Source: Alphaproteobacteria bacterium
GTDB lineage: Bacteria > Pseudomonadota > Alphaproteobacteria > Rickettsiales > UBA8987
Assembly (NCBI GenBank): GCA_023269645.1
Contig: JAHFPR010000077.1
Span: 1 to 8,761, forward strand
Length of the DNA stretch: 8,761 nt
Reading direction: 5' to 3'
Shown: in pieces, positions 1-6,017 of the stretch
Layout of the letters: the number at the start of each line of letters is the position of its first letter
Numbering within the stretch: the first letter of the stretch is position 1
Program-made: the position numbers and the translations under genes
Notes under the pieces: generated by a model
Seen by the model: the letters and a program-made list of their open reading frames with translations, nothing else
Database searches by the model: none
Told to the model about the DNA's origin: nothing

Positions 1-521
1 TTCAGTGTGGCATGGGGCGCACGGGCAAGTTGTGCGCGCATGAATGGGCGGGCATTTCTCCCGATATTCTCGCGTCCGCCAAGGGCATCGGTAATGGCTT
101 CCCGCTCGGCGCGTGCCTCGCCACGAAAGAAGCCGCGAAGGGCATGACCGCCGGAACGCACGGCTCCACCTACGCGAATAATCCGCTGGCGGTGCGCGTT
201 TGCAACGCGGTGATGGATCTGATGCTGGAGCCGGGATTTTTCGAGAAGGTGCAGGGTATTTCCGCTTACTTGGTTGAATCCCTGCAGGCGGTGCGGCAAC
301 GTTATCCGAATGTAATTACCGACGTGCGCGGAAAAGGGCTGCTGACGGGGATAAAAGTCAATCACGATTCGCGGGAGTTCGTGCAGAAATTACGAAGCAG
401 GAAGCTGCTCACCGCTCCGGCGGGTGATAATGTGGTACGCATCATGCCGCCCCTTATCATTACAGAAAAACACGTGGATGAGGCCATGAGGAAACTTAAA
501 TCTTTATGTAAGGAATTATAA
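1..521 (+). CDS. argD: Acetylornithine/succinyldiaminopimelate aminotransferase, 3' part
   Basis: This is the C-terminal part of a class-III PLP aminotransferase that converts N-acetylglutamate semialdehyde to N-acetylornithine in arginine synthesis. The 5' end lies outside the window; the frame runs from base 3 and begins Gln-Cys-Gly-Met-Gly-Arg-Thr-Gly, the end of the family's DEVQ-x-G-x-GRTG motif. The PLP-binding lysine is codon 81-83, in SAKGIGNGFPLGA. The phosphate-contact segment GTHGSTYANNPLA follows, then RGKGLLTGI near the C-terminus. The family usually has about 390-400 residues, so rather more than half is missing on the left. It is followed 4 nt later by argF, and a Shine-Dalgarno-like AAGGA (510-514) for argF lies inside the last codons, so the two are clearly co-transcribed. 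The ArgD assignment over related aminotransferases (GabT, AstC) rests on the motifs and on the argF neighbour. Confidence 0.93.
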   Translation, partial: QCGMGRTGKLCAHEWAGISPDILASAKGIGNGFPLGACLATKEAAKGMTAGTHGSTYANNPLAVRVCNAVMDLMLEPGFFEKVQGISAYLVESLQAVRQRYPNVITDVRGKGLLTGIKVNHDSREFVQKLRSRKLLTAPAGDNVVRIMPPLIITEKHVDEAMRKLKSLCKEL

Positions 522-525
522 ATAA

Positions 526-1437
526 ATGACTGAAATTGAAAAATATTACAGCTTCCTTGATATAGATAAAATTGAACGCTCCGAGTTGCGAAAAATCCTC
601 AATGCCGCGATAGAAATGAAGCGCGACCTCAAGGGCGGCATCCGCCAGAAGCTGATGAAAGACAGGCATCTCGGCATGATTTTCGAGAAGTCTTCCACCC
701 GCACGCGTGTTTCCTTCGAGGTAGCAATGAACCAGCTTGGCGGGAGTTCCGTAGTGCTCACCACCGGCGATTCGCAGCTTGGCCGGGGCGAGCCTATTTC
801 AGATACGGCGCGCGTGCTTTCCCGCTATGTGGACGTGCTGATGATCCGCACCTTCCGGCACGAAACCCTGATCGAACTGGCGGAATATGCCACGGTTCCG
901 GTCATCAACGGCCTCACGGATTACAGCCACCCGTGCCAGGTGATGGCAGACATCATGACCATCGAGGAACGCCTTGGTGACATCGAAGGCAAGCTGGTCG
1001 CCTGGGTGGGGGATTGCAACAATATGGCGAACACCTGGACACAGGCGGCTGAAACCCTCGGATTTCACCTGCATATTTCCTGCCCTGAGGAACTTTCTCC
1101 GCCCTCGCGCCAGTCGGAATTCGTCAAATTTTTTGTTGATCCCAAAAAGGCCGTGGCAGGCGCGCATTGCGTCACTACCGACACCTGGATTTCAATGGGT
1201 GACGTGGAGGGCGCAGAATATAAATGCGCGCTGCTTTCCAAGGGTTATCAGGTGAATGATGATCTGATGGCACTTGCGGATAAACAGGCGATTTTCCTGC
1301 ATTGCCTCCCCGCGCACCGTGGAGAAGAAGTGGCCGCTTCCGTCATTGATGGCGCGCAATCCGCCGTGTGGGACGAGGCCGAAAACCGCCTCCACATTCA
1401 GAAAGCGATCCTACTCTGGTGTTTCAAGTTGCTTTAA
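526..1437 (+). CDS. argF: Ornithine carbamoyltransferase
   Basis: This cytoplasmic enzyme makes citrulline from ornithine and carbamoyl phosphate, the sixth step of arginine synthesis. The 303-residue length is normal for the family. The carbamoyl-phosphate motif STRTR is at residues 57-61, HPCQ at 135-138, the second-domain motif VGDCNNMANTW at 161-171, the ornithine-binding loop DTWISMG at 219-225, and the catalytic-cysteine motif HCLPAHRGEEV at 259-269. The ATG at 526 is the natural start: it lies 4 nt after the argD stop and 11 nt after AAGGA. The STRTR and DTWISMG pair distinguishes it from aspartate carbamoyltransferase. The stop is followed at once by palindromic repeats that separate it from the convergent carbonic anhydrase gene. 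No frameshift or missing active-site residue is seen. Confidence 0.97.
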   Translation: MTEIEKYYSFLDIDKIERSELRKILNAAIEMKRDLKGGIRQKLMKDRHLGMIFEKSSTRTRVSFEVAMNQLGGSSVVLTTGDSQLGRGEPISDTARVLSRYVDVLMIRTFRHETLIELAEYATVPVINGLTDYSHPCQVMADIMTIEERLGDIEGKLVAWVGDCNNMANTWTQAAETLGFHLHISCPEELSPPSRQSEFVKFFVDPKKAVAGAHCVTTDTWISMGDVEGAEYKCALLSKGYQVNDDLMALADKQAIFLHCLPAHRGEEVAASVIDGAQSAVWDEAENRLHIQKAILLWCFKLL

Positions 1438-1439
1438 TG

Positions 1440-1518
1440 TGTCACCCCGTCGCATGACGGGGTCTGCCCCGCAACACGTGATGGGCGCAGGCGGATGCCG
1501 TCATTCGACGGCATGACA
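1440..1518. repeat. Palindromic repeat pair between convergent genes
   Basis: Two perfect 8-bp hairpins lie between argF and the convergent carbonic anhydrase gene. The first is ACCCCGTC-GCAT-GACGGGGT (1444-1463) and the second ATGCCGTC-ATTC-GACGGCAT (1495-1514). The whole stretch is bounded by TGTCA (1440-1444) and TGACA (1514-1518), as in the other repeats of this window. Neither hairpin is followed by a T-run, so they are not classical intrinsic terminators, though they may still shape the 3' ends of both transcripts. The second hairpin carries the last codons and the stop of the carbonic anhydrase gene. Confidence 0.75.
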
Positions 1519-2037
1519 ATGGCGGTACTCCCCCGCCAGTCGCACGTAATTCTCCGCCGAAACGGGAATAAAATCGCGCTCCTGCGGCTTCATGTCGCGG
1601 AGTTTCTTCGCGGGATTTCCCGCCCACAATTCATTCGTCGGCACAATCTTGTTGTAGGTGACATTGGCGCAGGCCGCCACCATCGCGTAATGCTCCACCA
1701 CCGCATGATCCATCACCGTGGCGTGCATCCCGATAAAGCAGTTATCCATCAGCGTGCAGGCGTGCAGCAGCACACTGTGGCCGATGGTGATGCCGGAACC
1801 GATGATCGTCGGCCCGGTTTTGCGCGTGACGTGAATCACCGTGCCATCCTGGATATTGGTGCGCTCACCGATGCGGATGCTGTTCACATCCCCCCGGATC
1901 ACACAGCCGAACCACACATTACTCCCCGCACCGATATGCACATCCCCGATTACCACCGCACCGGGCGCGATAAACACATCCGAAGCGATGGTGGGATAAA
2001 TGCCGTTATAGGGGAGAATGATGGGAGTGTGTGTCAT
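1501..2037 (-). CDS. Gamma-carbonic anhydrase family hexapeptide protein
   Basis: The 178-residue product is a left-handed beta-helix protein of the gamma-carbonic anhydrase (YrdA/PaaY/CaiE-like) family. Hexapeptide repeats run from about residue 20 to 135 (for example VVIGDVHIG and IRIGERTNIQDG). The three zinc-ligand histidines are all present: His69 in TVIHV, and His87 and His92 in GHSVLLHAC. RGD at 48-50 and NIQD at 61-64 are also typical. Members with all three ligands may hydrate CO2, but many show no measured activity, so activity here is inference. The ATG overlaps the argC stop as ATGA, which suggests translational coupling. The C-terminus (Cys-His-Ala-Val-Glu-stop) is read from the palindromic repeat at 1495-1518. 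The core ends normally at about LAGEYR, so only a tail of a few residues comes from the repeat. Confidence 0.9.
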   Translation of the reverse strand: MTHTPIILPYNGIYPTIASDVFIAPGAVVIGDVHIGAGSNVWFGCVIRGDVNSIRIGERTNIQDGTVIHVTRKTGPTIIGSGITIGHSVLLHACTLMDNCFIGMHATVMDHAVVEHYAMVAACANVTYNKIVPTNELWAGNPAKKLRDMKPQERDFIPVSAENYVRLAGEYRHCHAVE

Positions 2038-3095
2038 GGAAAAATCCCCACCTGTTTCAGTCCTGCCGATTCCTCAAATCCGAACATAACATTCATGTTC
2101 TGTATTGCCTGCCCGGAAGCACCTTTTGTGAGGTTGTCAATGCAGGAGAGGATCGTGATCCTGCCGGGAACCCTGTCGGCAAATACGGAAATATCGCAGT
2201 AATTCGTGCCGAGCAGCTTCCTTGGAGTACAAATTCTTTCGGAAAATATGTTTACAAATTGTTCGTTATTATATTTCTTATTCAATATGTTAATAACTGT
2301 ATCTAATGTATTTGGTGATTTTAGCTTCAGGTAGAGATTCGAGATCATTCCCCGATTTATGGGAACCACCTGCGGAGTGAAGGTAATTTGGATGTTCTCT
2401 TGTGCGGCGAGTGATAATTCCTGCTCAATTTCGGCTACGTGCCGATGCCCCGTCAGTCCATATGGCCGTACATCCTCATTCACTTCCGCAAAAAGATTTT
2501 CCACTTTTGCCGACCTCCCCGCCCCGGTAATGCCGGATTTGGAATCCGCGATAATGCCCGCCTGGTCAATCACCCCCGCTTCCAGCAGGGGAATCAGCGG
2601 CAGGAGAATCGTGGTAGGATAACATCCGGGATTGGCAATCAGCCGTGCCTTTCTGATTGCATCCCGATATATTTCCGTAAGGCCGTACACAGCGTTCTTC
2701 TGAAGTGCCGCTGCCCGGTGCGGATGGCCATACCACTGCGCATATGCAACCGGATCATGCAGCCGGAAATCGGCAGAAAGATCAATAATCACGAGCTTCT
2801 GGTGGGCAGTATACAGCTTTGCAATTATTTCCTGCGACGTGCCATGTGGCAGGCAACAGAAAGCCACATCCATATCACTGAAATCAATAGCATCCAGCTT
2901 CACGAAATCAGACAGATGGAGTGACGTAAAATGTGGGTAAAGGCTGGAAATCGGATGCCCGGCATTGCTATCCGCAGACATGGCCACGATGCTTACATCC
3001 GGATGGGCAGAAAGCAGCCGCCCCAGCTCCGCGCCGGTATAGCCGCTAGCACCGAGGATGGCCGCTCTGATTTTCTTTTTGGTTTCTGGTGTCAT
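2034..3095 (-). CDS. argC: N-acetyl-gamma-glutamyl-phosphate reductase
   Basis: This NADPH-dependent enzyme reduces N-acetylglutamyl phosphate to the semialdehyde that ArgD then uses. The 353 residues match the longer (type 1) ArgC form. The Rossmann motif GASGYTGAEL is at 15-24, followed by CCLPHGTSQ at 80-88, IDLSADFR at 104-111, the catalytic Cys158 in ANPGCYPTT, SGITGAGR at 187-194, and the conserved GHRH at 216-219 with the catalytic histidine. The ATG at 3095 lies 3 nt after the vapC stop, and no strong Shine-Dalgarno sequence precedes it; AAAGAG lies about 8 nt upstream. Alphaproteobacteria often have argC directly after rplM-rpsI. Here vapBC and a terminator come between, so argC probably depends on the vapB promoter. 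The stretch encoding about residues 248-292 (2220-2352) is clearly richer in A+T than the rest of the gene. Confidence 0.96.
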   Translation of the reverse strand: MTPETKKKIRAAILGASGYTGAELGRLLSAHPDVSIVAMSADSNAGHPISSLYPHFTSLHLSDFVKLDAIDFSDMDVAFCCLPHGTSQEIIAKLYTAHQKLVIIDLSADFRLHDPVAYAQWYGHPHRAAALQKNAVYGLTEIYRDAIRKARLIANPGCYPTTILLPLIPLLEAGVIDQAGIIADSKSGITGAGRSAKVENLFAEVNEDVRPYGLTGHRHVAEIEQELSLAAQENIQITFTPQVVPINRGMISNLYLKLKSPNTLDTVINILNKKYNNEQFVNIFSERICTPRKLLGTNYCDISVFADRVPGRITILSCIDNLTKGASGQAIQNMNVMFGFEESAGLKQVGIFP

Positions 3096-3098
3096 TAT

Positions 3099-3482
3099 TC
3101 AGCTCTTTTTGTAAGGAGTCAGCACGGCTTTAAGCATAGGAAAGTGTTTTTTATTCAGTGTTACCAACGTCATTCCTTCTTCTGTGGCTGTGGCAGCCAG
3201 CATAGCATCTATAATACCGGTTCCGTGACTTTTTCCATAATGATTGCAGTAGATGCCTCCCTGTAAAGCAATGGCTTCCGAAATATCCACTTTAGGAAAT
3301 AATGATAACAATGCCGCCAGATCTTTTTCTTCTTTCCCTGCCCGTACACCTGCATAGAGTTCCGCCACGGTCAGCAGAGACACGGCTATCTCTTTCGTAT
3401 TCCGGCTGATAAATTCATGTGCTTCACGTTTCAGGCGCAGCGCATCAATCAACACATCCGTGTCCATGAGGTATCGCGGCAT
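3099..3482 (-). CDS. vapC: PIN-domain toxin ribonuclease, VapC family
   Basis: The product is a 127-residue PIN-domain protein, presumably the toxin of a type II toxin-antitoxin pair. VapC toxins are Mg2+-dependent RNases that cut tRNA or rRNA. The acidic active site is visible: Asp7 (with Asp9) in YLMDTDVLIDAL, Glu41 in TVAELYAGV, Asp92 in GIIDAMLAATA, and the C-terminal LVTLNKKHF with Asn110 in the fourth position. I chose the ATG at 3482-3480, which overlaps the last base of the vapB stop (TGATG), a usual coupling for such pairs; a TTG one codon earlier is less likely. The length is normal and no active-site residue is missing, so the toxin looks intact. The target RNA cannot be told from sequence. 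Confidence 0.93.
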   Translation of the reverse strand: MPRYLMDTDVLIDALRLKREAHEFISRNTKEIAVSLLTVAELYAGVRAGKEEKDLAALLSLFPKVDISEAIALQGGIYCNHYGKSHGTGIIDAMLAATATEEGMTLVTLNKKHFPMLKAVLTPYKKS

Positions 3483-3733
3483 CAATCGAATTTCCTGTCG
3501 GCACTGCGGCGGAGGGCGACAAAATCCGTGTTGTTATCTTTCCATGCGCCCGACAATCCCCGAAGTACGCGCTCCACTTCCTGCTCGCGCTTATCGTTCT
3601 CCTTTCGTTGTTCCGCGATATAACGCTCTACTGCCTTGCGGATTACTTCGCTAACATTCTCACCCTTTCTGGCCGCAAGTGCTGCCAGAGCGGCTTTCTG
3701 CTCTTCAGAGAGGTATATCTGGGTGCGGATCAT
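3482..3733 (-). CDS. vapB: Ribbon-helix-helix antitoxin of the VapBC pair
   Basis: The product is an 83-residue protein with an N-terminal ribbon-helix-helix (CopG/Arc-type) DNA-binding domain at about residues 2-40. The strand is RTQIYLSEEQ, then helix AALAALAARKG, then ENVSEVIRKAVERYI. The C-terminal half is highly charged (EQRKENDKREQEVERVL) and would be the part that folds onto and neutralises the toxin. ATG at 3733 has AAAGGA 7 nt upstream. The stop overlaps the vapC start. The domain architecture, the position before a PIN gene and the operator-like palindrome in the promoter together make the antitoxin call firm. Ribbon-helix-helix antitoxins usually repress their own promoter and do so better with toxin bound. 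Confidence 0.9.
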   Translation of the reverse strand: MIRTQIYLSEEQKAALAALAARKGENVSEVIRKAVERYIAEQRKENDKREQEVERVLRGLSGAWKDNNTDFVALRRSADRKFD

Positions 3734-3752
3734 GATTTTTTCCTTTGATTTT

Positions 3753-3781
3753 AATATACACCATTTAGTGGTGTATGTAAA
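3753..3781 (-). promoter_or_regulatory. vapB promoter with overlapping operator palindrome
   Basis: Read on the - strand there is a -35 box TTTACA (3781-3776), a 17-bp spacer and a -10 box TATATT (3758-3753), about 20 nt before the vapB start. Between the boxes is a perfect 8-bp inverted repeat, ATACACCA-N5-TGGTGTAT (3756-3776), covering the spacer and the edges of both boxes. This is the expected place for autorepression by the ribbon-helix-helix protein VapB. Binding itself is inference. Confidence 0.75.
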
Positions 3782-3794
3782 GGGGTGCGGGCAA

Positions 3795-3829
3795 TAAAAA
3801 AGGCACTCCCCGAAAGAAGCACCTTTTTC
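3795..3829 (-). terminator. Intrinsic terminator after rplM-rpsI
   Basis: On the - strand, about 25 nt after the rpsI stop, AAAAAGGTGCTTC pairs with GGGAGTGCCTTTTT over 13 positions including several G-T wobbles, with a TTCG-type loop. The 3' arm ends in six T residues. It should end the ribosomal transcript before vapB. The A-run on the other side might allow some activity in the + direction too, but no + strand gene lies there. Confidence 0.82.
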
Positions 3830-3852
3830 GTATGCCCATAAGGAATAAGTGA

Positions 3853-4326
3853 TTAACGCTTCGAGAACTGGAAGCTGCGGCGGGCTTTCGCCTTGCCGTA
3901 TTTCTTGCGTTCCACCACGCGGCTGTCGCGGGTGAGGAAACCCTTTTTGCGCAGAGCCTTGTGGTGCGAGGGATCATAGTTATCCAGCGCGCGGGAAATG
4001 CCGTGGCGCACCGCGCCCGCCTGCCCGGAAAGCCCGCCGCCGATAACGGTGCAGTACACATCGAATTTCCCCTGCGTTTCCGTAGCGTGGAACGGCTGGT
4101 TCACGATCATCTGCAGCACAGGACGCGCGAAATACTGGGCGCATTCCTTTTTGTTCACAACAATTTTGCCCGTACCCGGCTTCACCCACACGCGCGCGGA
4201 AGCATCCTTCCGGCGGCCTGTGGCGTAAGCGCGGCCAAGCTCATCCCGCTGGGGCTTGCGAGGCTCCTGCACGGGTTCCGCATCTGCGGCTTTCACTTCT
4301 TCCTGATTTCCTGGAATCTGAATCAT
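3853..4326 (-). CDS. rpsI: 30S ribosomal protein S9 (uS9)
   Basis: The 157-residue protein of the small-subunit head reaches the P-site tRNA with its basic C-terminal tail, here ending SFQFSKR. The family signature is at 97-114 (GGGLSGQAGAVRHGISRA) and the core starts around YATGRRKDA (34-42). About 30 acidic and polar residues precede the core (EEVKAADAEPVQEP), an N-terminal extension common in alphaproteobacterial S9 and absent from the roughly 130-residue E. coli protein. The ATG is 2 nt after the rplM stop, giving the conserved rplM-rpsI operon. No better start nearer the core is needed because the extension is typical. Confidence 0.97.
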   Translation of the reverse strand: MIQIPGNQEEVKAADAEPVQEPRKPQRDELGRAYATGRRKDASARVWVKPGTGKIVVNKKECAQYFARPVLQMIVNQPFHATETQGKFDVYCTVIGGGLSGQAGAVRHGISRALDNYDPSHHKALRKKGFLTRDSRVVERKKYGKAKARRSFQFSKR

Positions 4327-4328
4327 GA

Positions 4329-4802
4329 TTAGGCTTTCCTGACTTTGTTGTTCTTGGGATTTTTTGCGGCCAAATCGAGTTTTTCCGGGTTCTGCGCCTG
4401 ATGCGGATGTTCTGTTCCCGCATAAATGAACAGATGCCGGAGCTGCCTGCGCGCCATCGGGCTTTCGCGGGTGAGCATCCGCGTCACCGCCATTTCAATC
4501 ACCCGTTCCGGGAACTTGCCGGAGAGAATCTTGCGCGGGGTGGTTTCCTTGATGCCGCCCGGATGGCCGGTATGCCTGTAATAGACCTTATCCGTGAGTT
4601 TTTTGCCCGTCAGGTGGATTTTTTCTGCATTGATAACAATGACGTTATCGCCGCAATCCATGCTTGGGGTGAACATCGGCTTGTTCTTGCCGCGAAGCAC
4701 GAGTGCGATTTGTGTCGCCACCCGGCCAAGCACCAGATTTTCCGCGTCCACGACATACCATTTCTTTTGTATGTCGGAGGCTTTTGCTGTATAGGTTTTC
4801 AT
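4329..4802 (-). CDS. rplM: 50S ribosomal protein L13 (uL13)
   Basis: The 157-residue early-assembly protein of the large subunit. Recognisable parts are WYVVDAENLVLGRVAT (15-30), NVIVINAEKIHLTGKK (53-68), YYRHTGHPGGIKE (74-86), and the signature region AVTRMLTRESPMARRQLRHL (105-124), followed by YAGTEHPHQAQNP (127-139). The start ATG at 4802 follows a modest GAGAG. The gene is first in its operon, with a good promoter 48-75 nt upstream. In E. coli, L13 is known to regulate its own operon through the leader; whether that holds here is not visible. Confidence 0.97.
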   Translation of the reverse strand: MKTYTAKASDIQKKWYVVDAENLVLGRVATQIALVLRGKNKPMFTPSMDCGDNVIVINAEKIHLTGKKLTDKVYYRHTGHPGGIKETTPRKILSGKFPERVIEMAVTRMLTRESPMARRQLRHLFIYAGTEHPHQAQNPEKLDLAAKNPKNNKVRKA

Positions 4803-4827
4803 TATGCTCTCGCTTTAATCACGATTT

Positions 4828-4844
4828 TCCCTGCATTTCAGGGA
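4828..4844 (-). other. Stem-loop at the 5' end of the rplM leader
   Basis: A 6-bp perfect stem, TCCCTG-N5-CAGGGA, lies almost at the predicted transcription start of rplM. It could protect the 5' end of the message or be part of an autoregulatory leader. The sequence shows only the hairpin. Confidence 0.45.
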
Positions 4845-4849
4845 GCGCA

Positions 4850-4877
4850 ATTATTGCAGATAATTTACAAGTGTCAA
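4850..4877 (-). promoter_or_regulatory. Promoter of rplM-rpsI
   Basis: On the - strand there is a perfect -35 box TTGACA (4877-4872), a 16-bp spacer, and a -10 box AATAAT (4855-4850), matching the vegetative consensus at 11 of 12 positions. The start would be near 4843, giving a leader of about 40 nt. The strength fits a ribosomal operon. Confidence 0.8.
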
Positions 4878-4899
4878 CAGATAAAATAGGTTTTTAGTG

Positions 4900-4945
4900 T
4901 GTCATTCCCGCGCAGGCCTGAACCTTTTGTGTCATTCTCTTATAA
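4900..4945. repeat. Degenerate repeat fragments
   Basis: Two partial copies of the TGTCATTC-type repeat end seen elsewhere in the window: TGTCATTCCCGCGCAGGCCTG from 4900, and a second TGTCATTC near 4930 that fades into A+T-rich sequence. No matching second arm is present, so they look like decayed or truncated elements. They fill the rplM promoter side of the gap before rpoH. Confidence 0.5.
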
Positions 4946-4952
4946 TTAATAC

Positions 4953-5022
4953 TGTCACCCTGCACTTGTTGCGGGGTTATACTCCTCGTCAACCATAACC
5001 CCGCAACAAGTGCGGAGTGACA
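4953..5022. repeat. Long inverted repeat with TGTCA/TGACA ends
   Basis: Two 28-nt arms (4953-4980 and 4995-5022) are inverted copies matching at 26 of 28 positions, with a 14-nt centre. Each arm also has an internal hairpin (CGCAACAAGTGCG). The arms are nearly the same as those at 7279-7346, so this is a dispersed element. It begins 1 nt after the rpoH stop and may serve as the rpoH 3' end, though no T-run follows the fold. Confidence 0.88.
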
Positions 5023-5023
5023 A

Positions 5024-5893
5024 TTACGCAGCCTTTGCCTGTTCCACCACTGCGCCCTGCAATTTTTCCAGCGCGCGGTTTTCGATCTGCCGGACGCGTT
5101 CGCGGGAGATGCTGTATTCCTGGCTGAGTTCTTCCAGTGTAGCGGGAACTTCGCGCAGGCGACGCTTTTTGATGATGTCCCGCTCACGCTCGTTCAGGGT
5201 TTTCATGGCGGAAACAAGTGCGGCGTGACGCTCCTTCTTCTCCTCGCTTTCGGCCAGGATAACTTCCTGATTGGCGCGATTATCCGCCACGAAATCCATC
5301 CACTCCCCGCTTTCCTCGCCGCGCGTGACGGGCGCGTTCAGCGAAGGATCCACCGCGCCGAGGCGCTGATCCATCTCCATCACATCCCGCTCGGAAACAT
5401 TCAGTTCCCTGGCGACGCGCGAAACTTCCTTTGGTGCGAGATGACGATCTGCCGATCCGGTAATCTTGTTTTTCAGTTTGCGCAGGTTGAAGAACAGCTT
5501 TTTCTGCGCGGCGGTAGTGCCCATTTTTACCAGCGACCAGGAACGCAGGATATATTCATGGATGGAAGCCTTGATCCACCACATCGCATAGGTGGAAAGC
5601 CGATAGCCCTTATCCGGATCGAACCGCTTGACCGCCTGCATCAGCCCGATATTCCCTTCGGAAATCATATCGGTAACAGGCAGGCCATAGCCCTTCAGGC
5701 CGTAGGCGATTTTCACCACCAGGCGCAGGTGGCTCGTTACCAGCTCATGCGCGGCCTCAATATCCTGATTGTGAATCCAGCGGTTGGCGAGGATGGTTTC
5801 CTCCTCATGCGTGAGCATGGGGAAGCTGTTGACCTGGGCGATATACGCCCCAAGTCCGCCTTCCGCCAATGCCGGCAGGTTCGTTCTGGCCAT
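5024..5893 (-). CDS. rpoH: RNA polymerase heat-shock sigma factor (sigma-32)
   Basis: A sigma-70-family protein of 289 residues that directs RNA polymerase to heat-shock promoters. Region 2 carries NRWIHNQDIEAAHELV and the core-binding and -10 recognition segment DMISEGNIGLMQAVKRFDP through RLSTYAMWWIKASIHEYIL. The sigma-32 hallmark, the RpoH box QKKLFFNLR, is at 130-138. Region 4.2 helix-turn-helix TLEELSQEYSISRERVRQIE is at about 252-271. I place the start at ATG 5893, which has AGGGGA 6 nt upstream and gives the usual MARTNLPAL start. An in-frame GTG at 5914 would add seven residues but falls at the predicted transcription start. Typical sigma-32 is about 285-300 residues. The next gene upstream is rluD, a common alphaproteobacterial arrangement. 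Confidence 0.96.
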   Translation of the reverse strand: MARTNLPALAEGGLGAYIAQVNSFPMLTHEEETILANRWIHNQDIEAAHELVTSHLRLVVKIAYGLKGYGLPVTDMISEGNIGLMQAVKRFDPDKGYRLSTYAMWWIKASIHEYILRSWSLVKMGTTAAQKKLFFNLRKLKNKITGSADRHLAPKEVSRVARELNVSERDVMEMDQRLGAVDPSLNAPVTRGEESGEWMDFVADNRANQEVILAESEEKKERHAALVSAMKTLNERERDIIKKRRLREVPATLEELSQEYSISRERVRQIENRALEKLQGAVVEQAKAA

Positions 5894-5921
5894 GACTATC
5901 CCCTTATTTGCCACCCCGTTA

Positions 5922-5949
5922 TATATAGGTGCGTCTAGTAATGATTCAA
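5922..5949 (-). promoter_or_regulatory. Likely rpoH promoter
   Basis: On the - strand TTGAAT (5949-5944) is followed after 16 bp by TATATA (5927-5922). Transcription would begin near 5915, leaving a leader of about 22 nt with the AGGGGA site before ATG 5893. It resembles a vegetative promoter; no clear sigma-32 self-promoter is seen. Confidence 0.6.
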
Positions 5950-5965
5950 GAGTATCATAGTCATA

Positions 5966-5996
5966 CCAGATAATATTCTGTAAGAATATTATCTGG
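5966..5996. other. Perfect 14-bp inverted repeat upstream of rpoH
   Basis: CCAGATAATATTCT (5966-5979) and its exact reverse complement (5983-5996) flank a 3-nt GTA loop. The sequence is A+T rich, unlike the G+C-rich repeats nearby, and lies 17 bp upstream of the predicted rpoH -35 box. No T-run follows on either strand, so it is a poor terminator. It may be an operator, an RNA stem at the end of the rluD transcript, or a small repeat of another family. Confidence 0.75.
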
Positions 5997-6017
5997 AAAC
6001 ACTATATGTCACTTTAT

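Noticed and set aside
1444..1514. The two hairpins as a bidirectional intrinsic terminator
   Set aside because: Neither stem is followed by a T-run on either strand; they fit the repeat family better, although a role in transcript ends is not excluded.
1495..2202. 235-codon + strand open frame opposite the carbonic anhydrase and argC
   Set aside because: It is antisense to two genes with clear family motifs; its translation shows no recognisable domain and reflects the codon bias of the opposite strand.
3483..3485. TTG at 3485 as the vapC start
   Set aside because: The ATG directly after it overlaps the vapB stop by one base, a common coupling, and is the stronger codon.
4894..5187. 97-codon - strand frame covering the repeats and the end of rpoH
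   Set aside because: It overlaps rpoH in another frame and reads through palindromic repeats; the repeats account for the open frame.
5894..5914. GTG at 5914 as the rpoH start
   Set aside because: It coincides with the predicted transcription start and lacks a ribosome binding site, whereas ATG 5893 has AGGGGA 6 nt upstream and the normal protein start.
5225..5938. 237-codon + strand open frame opposite rpoH
   Set aside because: It lies wholly over rpoH and its promoter, shows no family motif, and has no convincing ribosome binding site. It is a mirror of the real gene.
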